From Marinomonas spartinae (GTDB lineage Bacteria > Pseudomonadota > Gammaproteobacteria > Pseudomonadales > Marinomonadaceae): 64,000 bases of DNA. The stretch is from NCBI RefSeq assembly GCF_900089775.1, contig NZ_FLOB01000015.1, positions 27,950-91,949 on the forward strand, given 5' to 3'. Both the position numbers and the translations under genes were made by a program. The notes under the pieces are model-generated. The model saw nothing but the letters and a program-made list of their open reading frames with translations. It was not told where the DNA came from and did no database searches. Shown in pieces: positions 29,618 through 38,772 of this stretch (position 1 is its first letter; the number at the start of each line of letters is the position of its first letter).

Positions 29618-31357
29618 CTATTCAAGTTGTTGGTTTAAGACAGTCAATTCCTTCTGCCATTGTTGTTGCTTAGCGGGCTTCTGGCGTTTGGGTTTACGAG
29701 CCAGATCCTCCTCTAGCAACCGCTCCAATTCGCAAATACGCTCCAATATTCGCTCATCTTCCGTCATGGCCGCTGTAGCAACCGACTCTTCTGGAAATAA
29801 AGGAGACGCATCAGTGAGTGCACTTGGTTTACTACCAGCGTCATCTCCCTGAGAAGTGAAATAAACATCACTATCGTGCAGTTCCACCAGCTGACCATTG
29901 TGGATCCACCAAAAACGCGTGGCGATATTTTCAATAAACCGCTGGTCATGGGAAGTAAACAGCAAAGAGATGCCCTCTTGCGTCAGGTCAGACTCCAATT
30001 CTTCCTTACCCTGCAAATCAATATGGTTGGTCGGTTCATCCATGATCAACAGGTTCGGTTGCTCCAACAGAAAGGTTAGCAGCAAAATACGTGCCCGTTC
30101 TCCACCACTGAGTACATTGACTCGTCGGCCATGATCAAGGTAGGGAAAGCCCCATTGGATCAGCACACGACGAATCTCTTCTTGGCTGGCAGTACAGTTT
30201 TGCCGGATCCAATCCGCGATTCCCAGTTCAACATTGAACTGCTCAAGCTCTTGGTCAAAATAGCCAATGCGCACATTAGGATTAAAACGGGTGGCACTCT
30301 GCTCACCAACATTTTGTTGATGCACCTTTATCAAGTGCTCAATACAGCTGGATTTACCACTCCCATTGACACCCAGTAGAGCAATACGATCACCGGGGCG
30401 AAAGTTAAGATCAGCAATGCTAAACAGCGGTCGACCATCCGGACTGCTAATGGTTTCATTTTCAAAAACAAAGACTTGTTTGGTTTTTAAAAACTCACTG
30501 TCCACTTTTAACGATAACCCTGACCCTTGAGTGACGAAGGTTTTATTGATTTCCAACTTATCGATGCGTTTTTCCATAGACTTGGCTTTTCGTGCTAAGT
30601 CTTCGTTGTCGTACACTTTCCCCCAGGTAGCCAATCGCTTGGCACTGGCTTTTAGCTTATCGATTTCTTTTTCTTCCGCTTCCCGAGTTTTTCGGGCCGC
30701 TTCATCCGACTCCGCAAGCGCGACCTTGGCTTGTGAATAAGGAAGATGAAAGGCATAACAACGCCCATCACGAAGCCACAAAGTCCGTTGTGTCACCGAG
30801 TCCAATAAATCACGGTCATGGGAAATCATCAGAAACGACGGCGTATCCGGCAAGCTCAAATAACGTTTTAAGCAATACATAGCACGACTGTCCATATGGT
30901 TACCCGGTTCATCCAACAACAGCAATTCAGGCTCTTCAATGATGGCACGAGCAAATAATACGAGGTTTTTCTGACCGCCACTGAGAGAGTTTAAGGGACG
31001 TTGTAAGGTCGCCTCGTCAAAGCCAAGCTGTTGTAACAAGGTATCAACTTGATAACCACGTACGACCTGTTCATCCGCTGGAATCTTATCCAGTACCGCT
31101 TGATGGGCCGAAATGGCTTCTAACTCTGGGGATAAAAATTGCTCAACCAAGCCAATCTTAAGCCCCCGCTGACGATGCAACTGACCGCTGTCTAGCGTCA
31201 GCTCGCCAAGAAGAAGTTTTAATAGCGTCGATTTACCGCAACCATTGTGGCCCACAAGGCCAATACGATCGCCAGATTCAATGGAAAAAGACAAAGAGTC
31301 AAACAGGCGCTTACTACCCGCTTGATAAGATAATTCGATAACAGAAATTAAAGACAT
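29618..31357 (-). CDS. ABC-F family ATPase (ribosome-associated)
   Basis: A 579-residue protein with two ABC domains and no membrane part, as in ABC-F translation factors. Domain 1 has GHNGCGKST, LSGGQKNLV and LLLDEPGNHMD; domain 2 has GVNGSGKSS, LSGGERARI and LIMDEPTNHID. A charged linker of about 80 residues between them (REAEEKEIDKLKASAKRLAT) is the P-site tRNA interaction motif region. The C-terminal tail is Lys/Arg/Glu-rich. It does not look like EttA, Uup, YbiT or YheS of E. coli by its N-terminus. Relatives either relieve stalled ribosomes or protect them from antibiotics. A short ORF with a perfect Shine-Dalgarno sequence lies upstream. Confidence 0.88.
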   Translation of the reverse strand: MSLISVIELSYQAGSKRLFDSLSFSIESGDRIGLVGHNGCGKSTLLKLLLGELTLDSGQLHRQRGLKIGLVEQFLSPELEAISAHQAVLDKIPADEQVVRGYQVDTLLQQLGFDEATLQRPLNSLSGGQKNLVLFARAIIEEPELLLLDEPGNHMDSRAMYCLKRYLSLPDTPSFLMISHDRDLLDSVTQRTLWLRDGRCYAFHLPYSQAKVALAESDEAARKTREAEEKEIDKLKASAKRLATWGKVYDNEDLARKAKSMEKRIDKLEINKTFVTQGSGLSLKVDSEFLKTKQVFVFENETISSPDGRPLFSIADLNFRPGDRIALLGVNGSGKSSCIEHLIKVHQQNVGEQSATRFNPNVRIGYFDQELEQFNVELGIADWIRQNCTASQEEIRRVLIQWGFPYLDHGRRVNVLSGGERARILLLTFLLEQPNLLIMDEPTNHIDLQGKEELESDLTQEGISLLFTSHDQRFIENIATRFWWIHNGQLVELHDSDVYFTSQGDDAGSKPSALTDASPLFPEESVATAAMTEDERILERICELERLLEEDLARKPKRQKPAKQQQWQKELTVLNQQLE

Positions 31358-31389
31358 AAATCACCTATGCGCAACATATCAAAAGATAG

Positions 31390-31460
31390 GCACAGATGAG
31401 CACTGACATGTTCAGACGTTGTGTATCAGTTCAGAATAGTAATATCAGCGAAATCTGTGC
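31390..31460 (-). promoter_or_regulatory. Leader region with alternative hairpins before the ABC-F gene
   Basis: GCACAGAT at 31453-31460 and ATCTGTGC at 31390-31397 form a perfect eight-base inverted repeat (minus-strand orientation). The same 3' arm can also pair with GCACAG inside the last codons of the short upstream ORF. A second pair, GCGCAA in that ORF and TTGCGC next to the ABC-F ribosome binding site, is also available. Mutually exclusive pairings of this kind are typical of translation or transcription attenuators. Confidence 0.45.
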
Positions 31461-31461
31461 G

Positions 31462-31542
31462 TTAACAACAAATTTGCGCTGTGCGTGGATCACCAAGATG
31501 AAATGCGAAATCTAATTCACATTGATATGCAATTTCTTGCAT
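31462..31542 (-). CDS. Possible 26-codon leader ORF upstream of the ABC-F gene
   Basis: A 26-residue frame starting MQEIAYQCEL and ending RTAQICC. It is preceded by AAAGGAGG six bases from the ATG, the best Shine-Dalgarno sequence in this part of the window. Its stop is 104 bases before the ABC-F start. Size, strong initiation signal and position in front of an ABC-F gene fit a regulatory leader peptide; several antibiotic-responsive ABC-F genes are known to be controlled by such leaders. The peptide itself matches nothing I know. Confidence 0.5.
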   Translation of the reverse strand: MQEIAYQCELDFAFHLGDPRTAQICC

Positions 31543-31726
31543 GGGTGGCCTCCTTTATCTGACGAGTGAATGGGGTCTAGAAAGTATATACCGCAGTCTG
31601 TCAGAATATCAACGCGGCCAACAAAAAGTGTTTTTTTATACTGACAGAAATTGACACAGGTATGTGCCAATATAGCGGCATATTTAGGTGGAATTTAAGA
31701 TCAAACCGCTGAAGGAAACGAAACCA

Positions 31727-32851
31727 ATGTCTGAACCGTTTAAAAACCTCTTCAATGACACTGTTATAAGAAAAATGGCAGGCCACTTTCAACATCATTG
31801 GACAGAGTTTGATGCTCAAGGCTTTACCGAAGCGGCTTGTTATCAACTTGAAACGCTAGAGCTGAAAGAACGCTCAGCGCAAATCACCAAGGCCATGGCC
31901 TCTTATTTACCCAAAGATTTTATCCAAGCGGGCAATATTCTGCTTGCCAGCTTGGCAACGGAGTCAGACAGCAACGATTCACATACAGAGGAAAGTGGCA
32001 TCACAGGTTGGGCCATTATGCCGATGGCGGATTACGTGGGGCAATATGGCATCGACTACCATGAATTTTCGATGACCTTGCTAAACGCCATGACTCGTCG
32101 CTTTACCTCCGAGTTTGGCATTCGTTTTTTCTTATTAACGGTACCAGAAAAAACCTTAAATACACTAGATAGCTGGATTACTGACCAAAATAAACACGTA
32201 CGACGCTTAATATCCGAAGGAACTCGTCCGCGCTTACCTTGGGCGATGCAGTTGCCAGACTTTATTAAAGATCCTACGCTCGTGATTCGATTATTGGAAA
32301 AACTCCTCGATGATCCAGAAGAATATGTACGCCGCTCGGTTGCCAACAACCTGAATGACATCGCCAAAGATCACCCTGACCTAGTCGCTGATCTCGCCAT
32401 CGACTGGATGAAAGGGGCAAATACACCTCGCCAGCAACTCCTTCGTCACGCTTGTCGCACCTTATTAAAACAAGGTCACACCACGGCACTAAAAGCATTC
32501 GGTTATGGCACACCAGAATTAAAAAGCCATCAACTGACTATTGCAACGCCGAGCATCTCACTAAACCAATCACTTGTGTTTTCCTTTTCACTAAGCTCAG
32601 ATCTGAATAAAGACCAAACGTTGATGATTGATTATGTTATCCATCATCAAAAGAAAAACGGCACCACCTCACCCAAAGTATTTAAATGGAAAAAAGTCAC
32701 TCTGCCTGCGAGTCAACACCTATTTATCACCAAGAAGCACCTTTTCAAGCCCATTACCACAAGAGCCTATTACAGTGGACAACATAGCGTGGAAATCATG
32801 ATTAACGGCGTCTCTATGGCGAAAGAGGATTTCTTATTAACACTCTTCTGA
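31727..32851 (+). CDS. alkC: DNA alkylation repair protein, AlkC-like
   Basis: A 374-residue HEAT-like-repeat protein of the AlkC/AlkD superfamily. The conserved VRRLISEGTRPRLPWA and EEYVRRSVANNLNDIAKDHP segments mark the ALK-repeat core. The C-terminal 100 residues look like an immunoglobulin-like beta domain, found in the AlkC subgroup. AlkC glycosylases excise 3-methyl-adenine-type lesions without flipping the base. The ATG at 31727 is chosen over a GTG 13 codons earlier because AGGAAA precedes it. It stands alone between divergent and convergent neighbours. Confidence 0.85.
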   Translation: MSEPFKNLFNDTVIRKMAGHFQHHWTEFDAQGFTEAACYQLETLELKERSAQITKAMASYLPKDFIQAGNILLASLATESDSNDSHTEESGITGWAIMPMADYVGQYGIDYHEFSMTLLNAMTRRFTSEFGIRFFLLTVPEKTLNTLDSWITDQNKHVRRLISEGTRPRLPWAMQLPDFIKDPTLVIRLLEKLLDDPEEYVRRSVANNLNDIAKDHPDLVADLAIDWMKGANTPRQQLLRHACRTLLKQGHTTALKAFGYGTPELKSHQLTIATPSISLNQSLVFSFSLSSDLNKDQTLMIDYVIHHQKKNGTTSPKVFKWKKVTLPASQHLFITKKHLFKPITTRAYYSGQHSVEIMINGVSMAKEDFLLTLF

Positions 32852-32866
32852 TAGGGCATGGGGGAA

Positions 32867-34228
32867 CTAACCTATTTTCACTTGATTTCGTCCAGCCCCT
32901 TTCGCTTTGTACAGCAGCATATCCACACGCTTTAAAATACTAACTTGATCGTCGCTTTCTTGGCTGCCTGTTACACCGAGGCTGATCGTAAACCTAGGAA
33001 GAGAAGGCGTGTTGAATGTTTCAACTTTCAAGCGAAGCGCTTCGGCAAGCTTACCGGCCTCATCCAGACCTGTATTTTTTAGTAGAATGGCAAACTCTTC
33101 CCCACCAATTCGGAACAGCATGTCGGTCTCGCGGATGAGTTTATTTAACTCCGTCACCAGAAATTGCAACACTTTGTCCCCCACACCGTGACCATGCATG
33201 TCATTAATTTTTTTAAAGTAATCGACATCGATCAGCGCAAGACTAAATCGACCGCCACGATTAGCTAACGCTAACTCTTCTTTTAATAACTCATCCCATT
33301 TATGACGATTATAGGCGCCTGTTAACTTATCTCGCGTGGCAAGCTCAATCAATTGACGCTCTACTTCATAGCGATTGCTACGCTCTTTAGAAAGCCGATT
33401 CGTCAAGATATTCAAATCCGCTTCAAGCACACTAAACTCATCTAAATCTTGATAGGAGTTGGCACCCACTTCATCAGAGTCTTCGCCTAACGTTCGATGT
33501 AAAGATTCAATTTTCCAACGAATAGAGCCCACTCGGCTCCGTACCGACTGCACAATATATAAGGTCAAATACGTCCCGATGAACAATGCCGCGATACCTA
33601 AGATCGCGTTCACTATCATCAACTCTTGCTCTTGTCTTTCAGTATAAAGAGACGCCTTGAGGGTTAGTTGATCGATATTTTTTAATAACATACCGGACTG
33701 AGTATCGAGCTTTTTACAATGCTTTTCTATGTTGCTCCAATGGAGAGAAAAATCGGTATCTCCATGTAAAAAAAACTGGTTTACTAGATGATCAAAAGCC
33801 TCCCGTTCAATATGCAATGAGCGAATCTGTTTAATCAATGTTTGATGATCCGCCACTTGTATTCGTACACCGCCACGCTTCAGGCCATTTTGAATGACCT
33901 GCATGGCTTTAACTAATTGTTCAGACAATGACCTGTTGTAGTCATTGAATCCGAGCAAGGCTTTCTTTTTCAGTGATGGATGATCGAAAAGAGCTTGTTT
34001 TTGTTGACGGATGGTTTCCATCAATAAATGTTGCTTAAGTTGTATAAGCTCTATCTGTGAGATAACGTCCGATAAAGGCACATCAATCTGAGCCACTTCC
34101 CGCATTTCATAATTTATTTTCTGCAACTTTAAAACAGAATAAAGAATCACCACAAACAGAAAAGACAACAGAACAAAAGAAAGACTACTCACTTTTCTTG
34201 TAATGGAGGCATTAAACCACTTAAACAT
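32867..34228 (-). CDS. Membrane-bound diguanylate cyclase (GGDEF)
   Basis: A 453-residue protein. It has two membrane helices (about residues 15-35 and 205-225) enclosing a periplasmic helical sensor region, then a linker and a C-terminal GGDEF domain beginning ATRDKLTGAYNRHKWDELL. The active site is intact as FRIGGEEFAILL near residues 375-379. An inhibitory I-site RETD lies exactly five residues before it, so product inhibition is expected. It makes cyclic di-GMP at the inner membrane. The signal sensed is unknown. Confidence 0.9.
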   Translation of the reverse strand: MFKWFNASITRKVSSLSFVLLSFLFVVILYSVLKLQKINYEMREVAQIDVPLSDVISQIELIQLKQHLLMETIRQQKQALFDHPSLKKKALLGFNDYNRSLSEQLVKAMQVIQNGLKRGGVRIQVADHQTLIKQIRSLHIEREAFDHLVNQFFLHGDTDFSLHWSNIEKHCKKLDTQSGMLLKNIDQLTLKASLYTERQEQELMIVNAILGIAALFIGTYLTLYIVQSVRSRVGSIRWKIESLHRTLGEDSDEVGANSYQDLDEFSVLEADLNILTNRLSKERSNRYEVERQLIELATRDKLTGAYNRHKWDELLKEELALANRGGRFSLALIDVDYFKKINDMHGHGVGDKVLQFLVTELNKLIRETDMLFRIGGEEFAILLKNTGLDEAGKLAEALRLKVETFNTPSLPRFTISLGVTGSQESDDQVSILKRVDMLLYKAKGAGRNQVKIG

Positions 34229-34276
34229 ATATTACTCTTTCTAATTACTCTCTAACGAGACATTGGCAAATAGGTC

Positions 34277-35155
34277 TTACATCAAACTCCAAAAAGCGTC
34301 GACCAAGGGATTTTTTAAGTTTTTCTTCAAGGTAAACAAACCAATGTCGTAAGGCGCTAACTCAGGCTTTACCTCTAGCACCTTAATTCGATCCATCAAC
34401 GGGCTATTATCTAAGACGATTTTGGGCACTACACCAATGCCAAAGCCTAAACTCACCATGCTCACAATGGCTTCGTTACCCGTTACCTGCGCATAAATCC
34501 GTGGCGTAATGTCATGTTGACGAAACCACTCATCGACACGGGTTCGAGACACGCCACTTTCCGACAGGATCATCGGAATGTGCGCCCACTCTTCTGGTCT
34601 AGTAGGGGGATTGGCAGGTACATTCGGTACTTGCTGATCTAGTGGCGCAATAAATAACAAAGGTGAAATGGCAATGGGCTTAAACGCCATACCACGGGGT
34701 AAATTCGCAGGCCGCGCAGCAATGGTAATGTCTTCTTTACCATCCAGAATGTGCCCGATCGCATGCTCTGGATCACCAGTACGCAGCTTAATCTCAATCG
34801 CCGGATAGGCAATGCGAAAACGGCGCAGTAATTCATACAAGAAACTATAACTGGCGGTGACCGAACCATAGAGACTGATTTCACCACTCAGCTCATCGGG
34901 ATTATCCGTCAGCTCATGGCGGATCAAATCCCATTGCCGACTAGTATCACGGGCGTACTTGAGAAACTTTTGTCCTTCTTTGGTCAACACAACAGTGCGA
35001 TTATCACGATTAAACAACACAACACCTAGTTCATCTTCTAAGTGTCGAATGTTACGCGACAAGGCCGAAATACTGATATGACATTCGTCGCTAGCGCGCC
35101 CGAAATTCAATGCTTCTGCTAACGCAAGAAATTGCTTGATCGTTCTAATCTTCAT
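34277..35155 (-). CDS. ilvY: LysR-type activator of ilvC (IlvY)
   Basis: A 292-residue LysR protein, MKIRTIKQFLALAEALNFGR at the start with ECHISISALSRNIRHLEDEL as recognition helix, matching IlvY. In enterobacteria IlvY activates ilvC when acetolactate or acetohydroxybutyrate is present. The divergent arrangement with ilvC across about 220 bases is the conserved one. GAAGGTG precedes the ATG. Confidence 0.92.
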   Translation of the reverse strand: MKIRTIKQFLALAEALNFGRASDECHISISALSRNIRHLEDELGVVLFNRDNRTVVLTKEGQKFLKYARDTSRQWDLIRHELTDNPDELSGEISLYGSVTASYSFLYELLRRFRIAYPAIEIKLRTGDPEHAIGHILDGKEDITIAARPANLPRGMAFKPIAISPLLFIAPLDQQVPNVPANPPTRPEEWAHIPMILSESGVSRTRVDEWFRQHDITPRIYAQVTGNEAIVSMVSLGFGIGVVPKIVLDNSPLMDRIKVLEVKPELAPYDIGLFTLKKNLKNPLVDAFWSLM

Positions 35156-35216
35156 AACACACCTTCGCCTACGAACTACTCATCATAAACCATGTTTGCA
35201 AAAAGTGGGACACTAT

Positions 35217-35233
35217 ATTGCGAATATATCAAT
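35217..35233. promoter_or_regulatory. Candidate IlvY operator
   Basis: ATTG-N9-CAAT, a LysR-type dyad, lies in the ilvY-ilvC gap about 60 bases from the ilvY start. Its position suits autoregulation and ilvC activation. The assignment is by position and symmetry only. Confidence 0.4.
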
Positions 35234-35376
35234 TTACGAAAAAATGTTACTAGGATAGATTAGCTCTACTCGCAGAACGTCATCAGAATCTTGCTTGGCG
35301 GCTGTGTCATCCATTTTTAATATCGGCATGCTGTTATGGCCGATACATTAAACATAAAAACTAGGAAATGTTTACC

Positions 35377-36849
35377 ATGGCTAACTACTTCAATACATTG
35401 CCGCTACGCGAGCAACTAGAACAACTGGGCAAATGCCGTTTCATGGACATGTCAGAATTTGCGGATGGCGTAGAAGCGCTAAAAGGCAAAAAAATGGTTG
35501 TCATCGGTTGTGGTGCACAAGGTCTTAACCAGGGCTTGAACCTACGTGACTCTGGCCTTGATGTTTCTTACGCGTTGCGTCCAGAAGCCATCGCTCAAAA
35601 ACGTCAGTCTTGGAAAAACGCCACAGAGAATGGTTTTACTGTTGGTACATACGAAGACTTGATTCCAACAGCTGATGTGGTTCTTAACCTAACACCAGAT
35701 AAACAACACTCTTCTGTTGTTGAAGCGGTTATGCCACTTATGAAAGAAGGCGCTTGCCTATCTTACTCTCACGGTTTCAACATCGTGGAAGAAGGCATGC
35801 AAATTCGTGACGACCTAACGGTTATCATGGTAGCACCTAAGTGCCCAGGTTCTGAAGTACGTGCTGAATACGTTCGTGGCTTTGGTGTTCCAACACTGAT
35901 CGCTGTTCACGAAGACAACGATCCTAAAGGCGAAGGTCTAGCCCTAGCAAAAGCTTACGCAGTGGGTACTGGCGGTCATAAAGCAGGCGTTCTAATGTCT
36001 TCTTTCATCGCCGAAGTGAAATCTGACTTGATGGGTGAGCAAACTATCCTTTGTGGTATGTTGCAAACAGGCTCTATCCTTTGCTTCGACAAAATGGTTG
36101 AAGAAGGCATCGATCCAGGTTACGCCTCTAAATTGATCCAATACGGTTGGGAAACTGTAACTGAAGCATTGAAATACGGCGGCGTGACCAACATGCTAGA
36201 TCGTCTTTCTAACCCAGCTAAAATCAAAGCATTTGATCTGGCTGAAGAACTTAAGCAAATCATGCGTCCTTTGTACAACAAGCACCAAGACGACATCATG
36301 AGCGGTCATTTTTCTAAAACCATGATGGAAGACTGGGCAAACGACGACAAAAACTTGCTTCAATGGCGTGCAGATACCGCTGAAACCAACTTCGAAAAAA
36401 CGCCTGCTGGCGACGTAGAAATCTCTGAACAAGAGTACTTCGACAAGGGTATCTTGATGGTGGCTATGGTGAAAGCAGGTGTTGAGCTAGCATTTGAAAC
36501 CATGACGGCTGCGGGCATCATTGCAGAATCGGCTTACTATGAGTCTCTACATGAAACCCCACTCATCGCGAACACCATCGCTCGTAAGAAACTGTACGAA
36601 ATGAACGCGACGATCTCTGATACAGCAGAATACGGTTGTTACCTGTACAACCATGCTTGTGTGCCTCTATTGGCTGATTTCATAAAAGGCATCAAGTCTG
36701 ACGTCATCGGTAAAGGGCTTTCTGTAGAAGACAATGGCGTAGACAACGCTCGTTTGATCGAAGTAAACACAGCGCTTCGCTCTCATCCAGTTGAAGCGGT
36801 AGGCTCTGTTTTACGTGGTCATATGGCGGACATGAAAAAAATCGTTTAA
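35377..36849 (+). CDS. ilvC: Ketol-acid reductoisomerase, class II
   Basis: A 490-residue class II (long) reductoisomerase, like the E. coli enzyme. It shows the NADPH-binding [20 protein letters not shown] and the magnesium-site regions ([13 protein letters not shown] and the duplicated C-terminal knotted domain). It isomerises and reduces acetolactate or acetohydroxybutyrate in Val/Ile/Leu synthesis. The start [14 protein letters not shown] matches the family; AGGA is at a better distance from this ATG than from the ATG three codons upstream. Many codons look optimised, as expected for a highly expressed gene. Confidence 0.97.
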   Translation: MANYFNTLPLREQLEQLGKCRFMDMSEFADGVEALKGKKMVVIGCGAQGLNQGLNLRDSGLDVSYALRPEAIAQKRQSWKNATENGFTVGTYEDLIPTADVVLNLTPDKQHSSVVEAVMPLMKEGACLSYSHGFNIVEEGMQIRDDLTVIMVAPKCPGSEVRAEYVRGFGVPTLIAVHEDNDPKGEGLALAKAYAVGTGGHKAGVLMSSFIAEVKSDLMGEQTILCGMLQTGSILCFDKMVEEGIDPGYASKLIQYGWETVTEALKYGGVTNMLDRLSNPAKIKAFDLAEELKQIMRPLYNKHQDDIMSGHFSKTMMEDWANDDKNLLQWRADTAETNFEKTPAGDVEISEQEYFDKGILMVAMVKAGVELAFETMTAAGIIAESAYYESLHETPLIANTIARKKLYEMNATISDTAEYGCYLYNHACVPLLADFIKGIKSDVIGKGLSVEDNGVDNARLIEVNTALRSHPVEAVGSVLRGHMADMKKIV

Positions 36850-36927
36850 TACGATTATTGCGCTCGCCAATACTTTGTTAAAAATAGACTCGTATTGGCT
36901 TCGCTCATAACATCGTCATTTTCATTT

Positions 36928-36958
36928 AAAAAGCCGAGCTTCAGAACTCGGCTTTTTT
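36928..36958 (+). terminator. Rho-independent terminator after ilvC
   Basis: AAAAAGCCGAG and CTCGGCTTTTTT form a strong stem with an eight-base loop and a T-run, directly before the next gene. Confidence 0.9.
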
Positions 36959-36994
36959 GTCTTTCTTGTTCTCAACAAAACATTAGGAAATACC

Positions 36995-38434
36995 ATGGGC
37001 AGCATCCGCTTAGATAATATTCTCTTCAACAAGGTAACGGTGAACTTTGATGATCGCTTTACGCTAAGCGAGATTAACTGGACCATTGAGCCTGACCAGC
37101 ACTGGGTAATTACCGGTACAAACGGCGCGGGTAAATCGGCCTTGGCGGCCGTGCTTGCAGGCGTTGGTGAGATTGAAAATGGCACGATAACAGGCCTTCC
37201 GCAAAATGTGGGGTTGGTGTCTTTTGAAGCCCAAGCCGAACTGATTGCCAAAGAACTAAAAAAAGACGACGCCGACATCATGGACGTGATTTCCCTCGGG
37301 ACGCCCGTTCATGAAATGATTTTCGATAACTGCCAAGATCCAGAACTGGCCCAAGCACTGGTAGAAAAGTTCGGTTTAAGCCAATTGCTTGACCGTGCCT
37401 TCCGTAAACTCTCCACAGGCGAAACGCGCAAAGTCATGCTGATTCGCGCTTTGTCCAGCAAACCAGATGTATTAATTCTCGATGAACCCTTCGACGGCTT
37501 AGACGCCAATACGCTTACCATGCTACAAAAACATTTGGCAAGCATAGTCGATACCACCCCCATGATCATGGTGCTTAACCGATTTGATGAAATGCCAGAT
37601 TTTATCACCCACATTGCGTATGTAGACAATGGCAAGCTGGCTCTAACAGTAGATAAAAAAGACGAAAATGCTTTTAACGAGTTGTATCAATTACTGCATC
37701 TGAAAACCACAGATCTAAGTGTGCCAGACGCCGACCCAGCGAATAAACTGCCAGCACTCGATCCAAACCAGCCACTGGTCAGACTCAAGCAAGCCACCAT
37801 CAAATACGGCGATACTGTGATTGTCGATAAACTAGATTGGACCATAGAACAAGGGCAACATTGGCAACTCAGCGGCCCCAATGGCAGCGGCAAAACGGGC
37901 GTCTTGTCATTGATTACCGGCGATCATCCGCAATGCTATACCAACGATATTTTCGTCTTTGGTTTTCAACGCGGCAACGGCGAAAGCATCTGGCAGATCA
38001 AACAATTTATCGGCTACGTTTCCACGGCACTACAGTGGGAGTACCGCGTCAGCACCAGCTGCAAAAACGTCATTATTTCCGGCTTCTATGACAGCATCGG
38101 CATGTACAGCAAATCCACCGATAACCAAAAGAAAATCGCCGACCAATGGCTTGCACTGCTAGGCATGGAAGACCGCGCTGACCACCCCTTTAACAAACTC
38201 TCCTACGGCGACCAGCGTTTATTACTCATCGCCCGCGCCATGGTGAAACACCCACCATTATTGATCCTAGACGAACCTTGCCTTGGTCTAGACGACATGA
38301 ACCGCCAGCTCGTCCTCGCACTAATCGAAAAAATCTGCGAAGGAAAAGAAACCACGGTTCTCTACGTCAACCACCACGCGGAAGACCAGATCAAAGGGAT
38401 AGAGAACTACTTGGGGTTGAAGAAAAACAACTAG
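36995..38434 (+). CDS. modF: ModF-like tandem ABC ATPase (PhrA type)
   Basis: A 479-residue soluble protein with two ABC domains. The first has GTNGAGKSALAAVLAG, LSTGETRKVMLIRAL and LILDEPFDGLD; the second has GPNGSGKTGVLSLITG, LSYGDQRLLLIARAM and LILDEPCLGLD. This tandem layout and the intermediate spacer are those of ModF, encoded near molybdate transport in enterobacteria, with uncertain function. No molybdate transporter gene is nearby. AGGAAATACC supports the ATG. Confidence 0.85.
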   Translation: MGSIRLDNILFNKVTVNFDDRFTLSEINWTIEPDQHWVITGTNGAGKSALAAVLAGVGEIENGTITGLPQNVGLVSFEAQAELIAKELKKDDADIMDVISLGTPVHEMIFDNCQDPELAQALVEKFGLSQLLDRAFRKLSTGETRKVMLIRALSSKPDVLILDEPFDGLDANTLTMLQKHLASIVDTTPMIMVLNRFDEMPDFITHIAYVDNGKLALTVDKKDENAFNELYQLLHLKTTDLSVPDADPANKLPALDPNQPLVRLKQATIKYGDTVIVDKLDWTIEQGQHWQLSGPNGSGKTGVLSLITGDHPQCYTNDIFVFGFQRGNGESIWQIKQFIGYVSTALQWEYRVSTSCKNVIISGFYDSIGMYSKSTDNQKKIADQWLALLGMEDRADHPFNKLSYGDQRLLLIARAMVKHPPLLILDEPCLGLDDMNRQLVLALIEKICEGKETTVLYVNHHAEDQIKGIENYLGLKKNN

Positions 38435-38457
38435 GCTTTTCGACTTTCAGAAACGAC

Positions 38458-38484
38458 AAAAGCCAACTGAATGAGTTGGCTTTT
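38458..38484 (+). terminator. Rho-independent terminator after modF
   Basis: AAAAGCCAAC and GTTGGCTTTT pair perfectly over ten bases with a seven-base loop. Confidence 0.8.
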
Positions 38485-38556
38485 CATCAAAAAATTTTAT
38501 CAAAATTAAAAAATATGTTTTATATTTCCGACTAGAAATGTATTAAGTCGACAGTT

Positions 38557-38772
38557 TTAAATTTTAAAATGCTTTTCTAACCGGCTCATTAGCTGTGGAT
38601 TTTTCGAAATTTCTTCCTGCAAATATTCCTTACATTCAAAAATTTGCATCAACCACTCTTCTACATCCTCAACATCCGTAACTGTTTCACTATTTCTTAA
38701 AGTATCATTAAACTTTATTGCATCATTCATAGCACACAAAATAGTTGCTAACCAATCATCTTTTATTTGCAT
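38557..38772 (-). CDS. Small acidic protein, probable immunity/antitoxin partner of the Tse2-like toxin
   Basis: A 71-residue, probably all-helical protein (MQIKDDWLATILCAMNDAI, then VEDVEEWLMQIFECKEYLQ). Its ATG overlaps the TAA of the Tse2-like gene by one base (TAATG), and GAGGTG lies six bases upstream. Pseudomonas Tsi2, the immunity protein of Tse2, is also a small helical acidic protein of about 77 residues encoded directly after the toxin. I see no clear sequence match to Tsi2, so the role is inferred from size, order and coupling. Confidence 0.65.
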   Translation of the reverse strand: MQIKDDWLATILCAMNDAIKFNDTLRNSETVTDVEDVEEWLMQIFECKEYLQEEISKNPQLMSRLEKHFKI

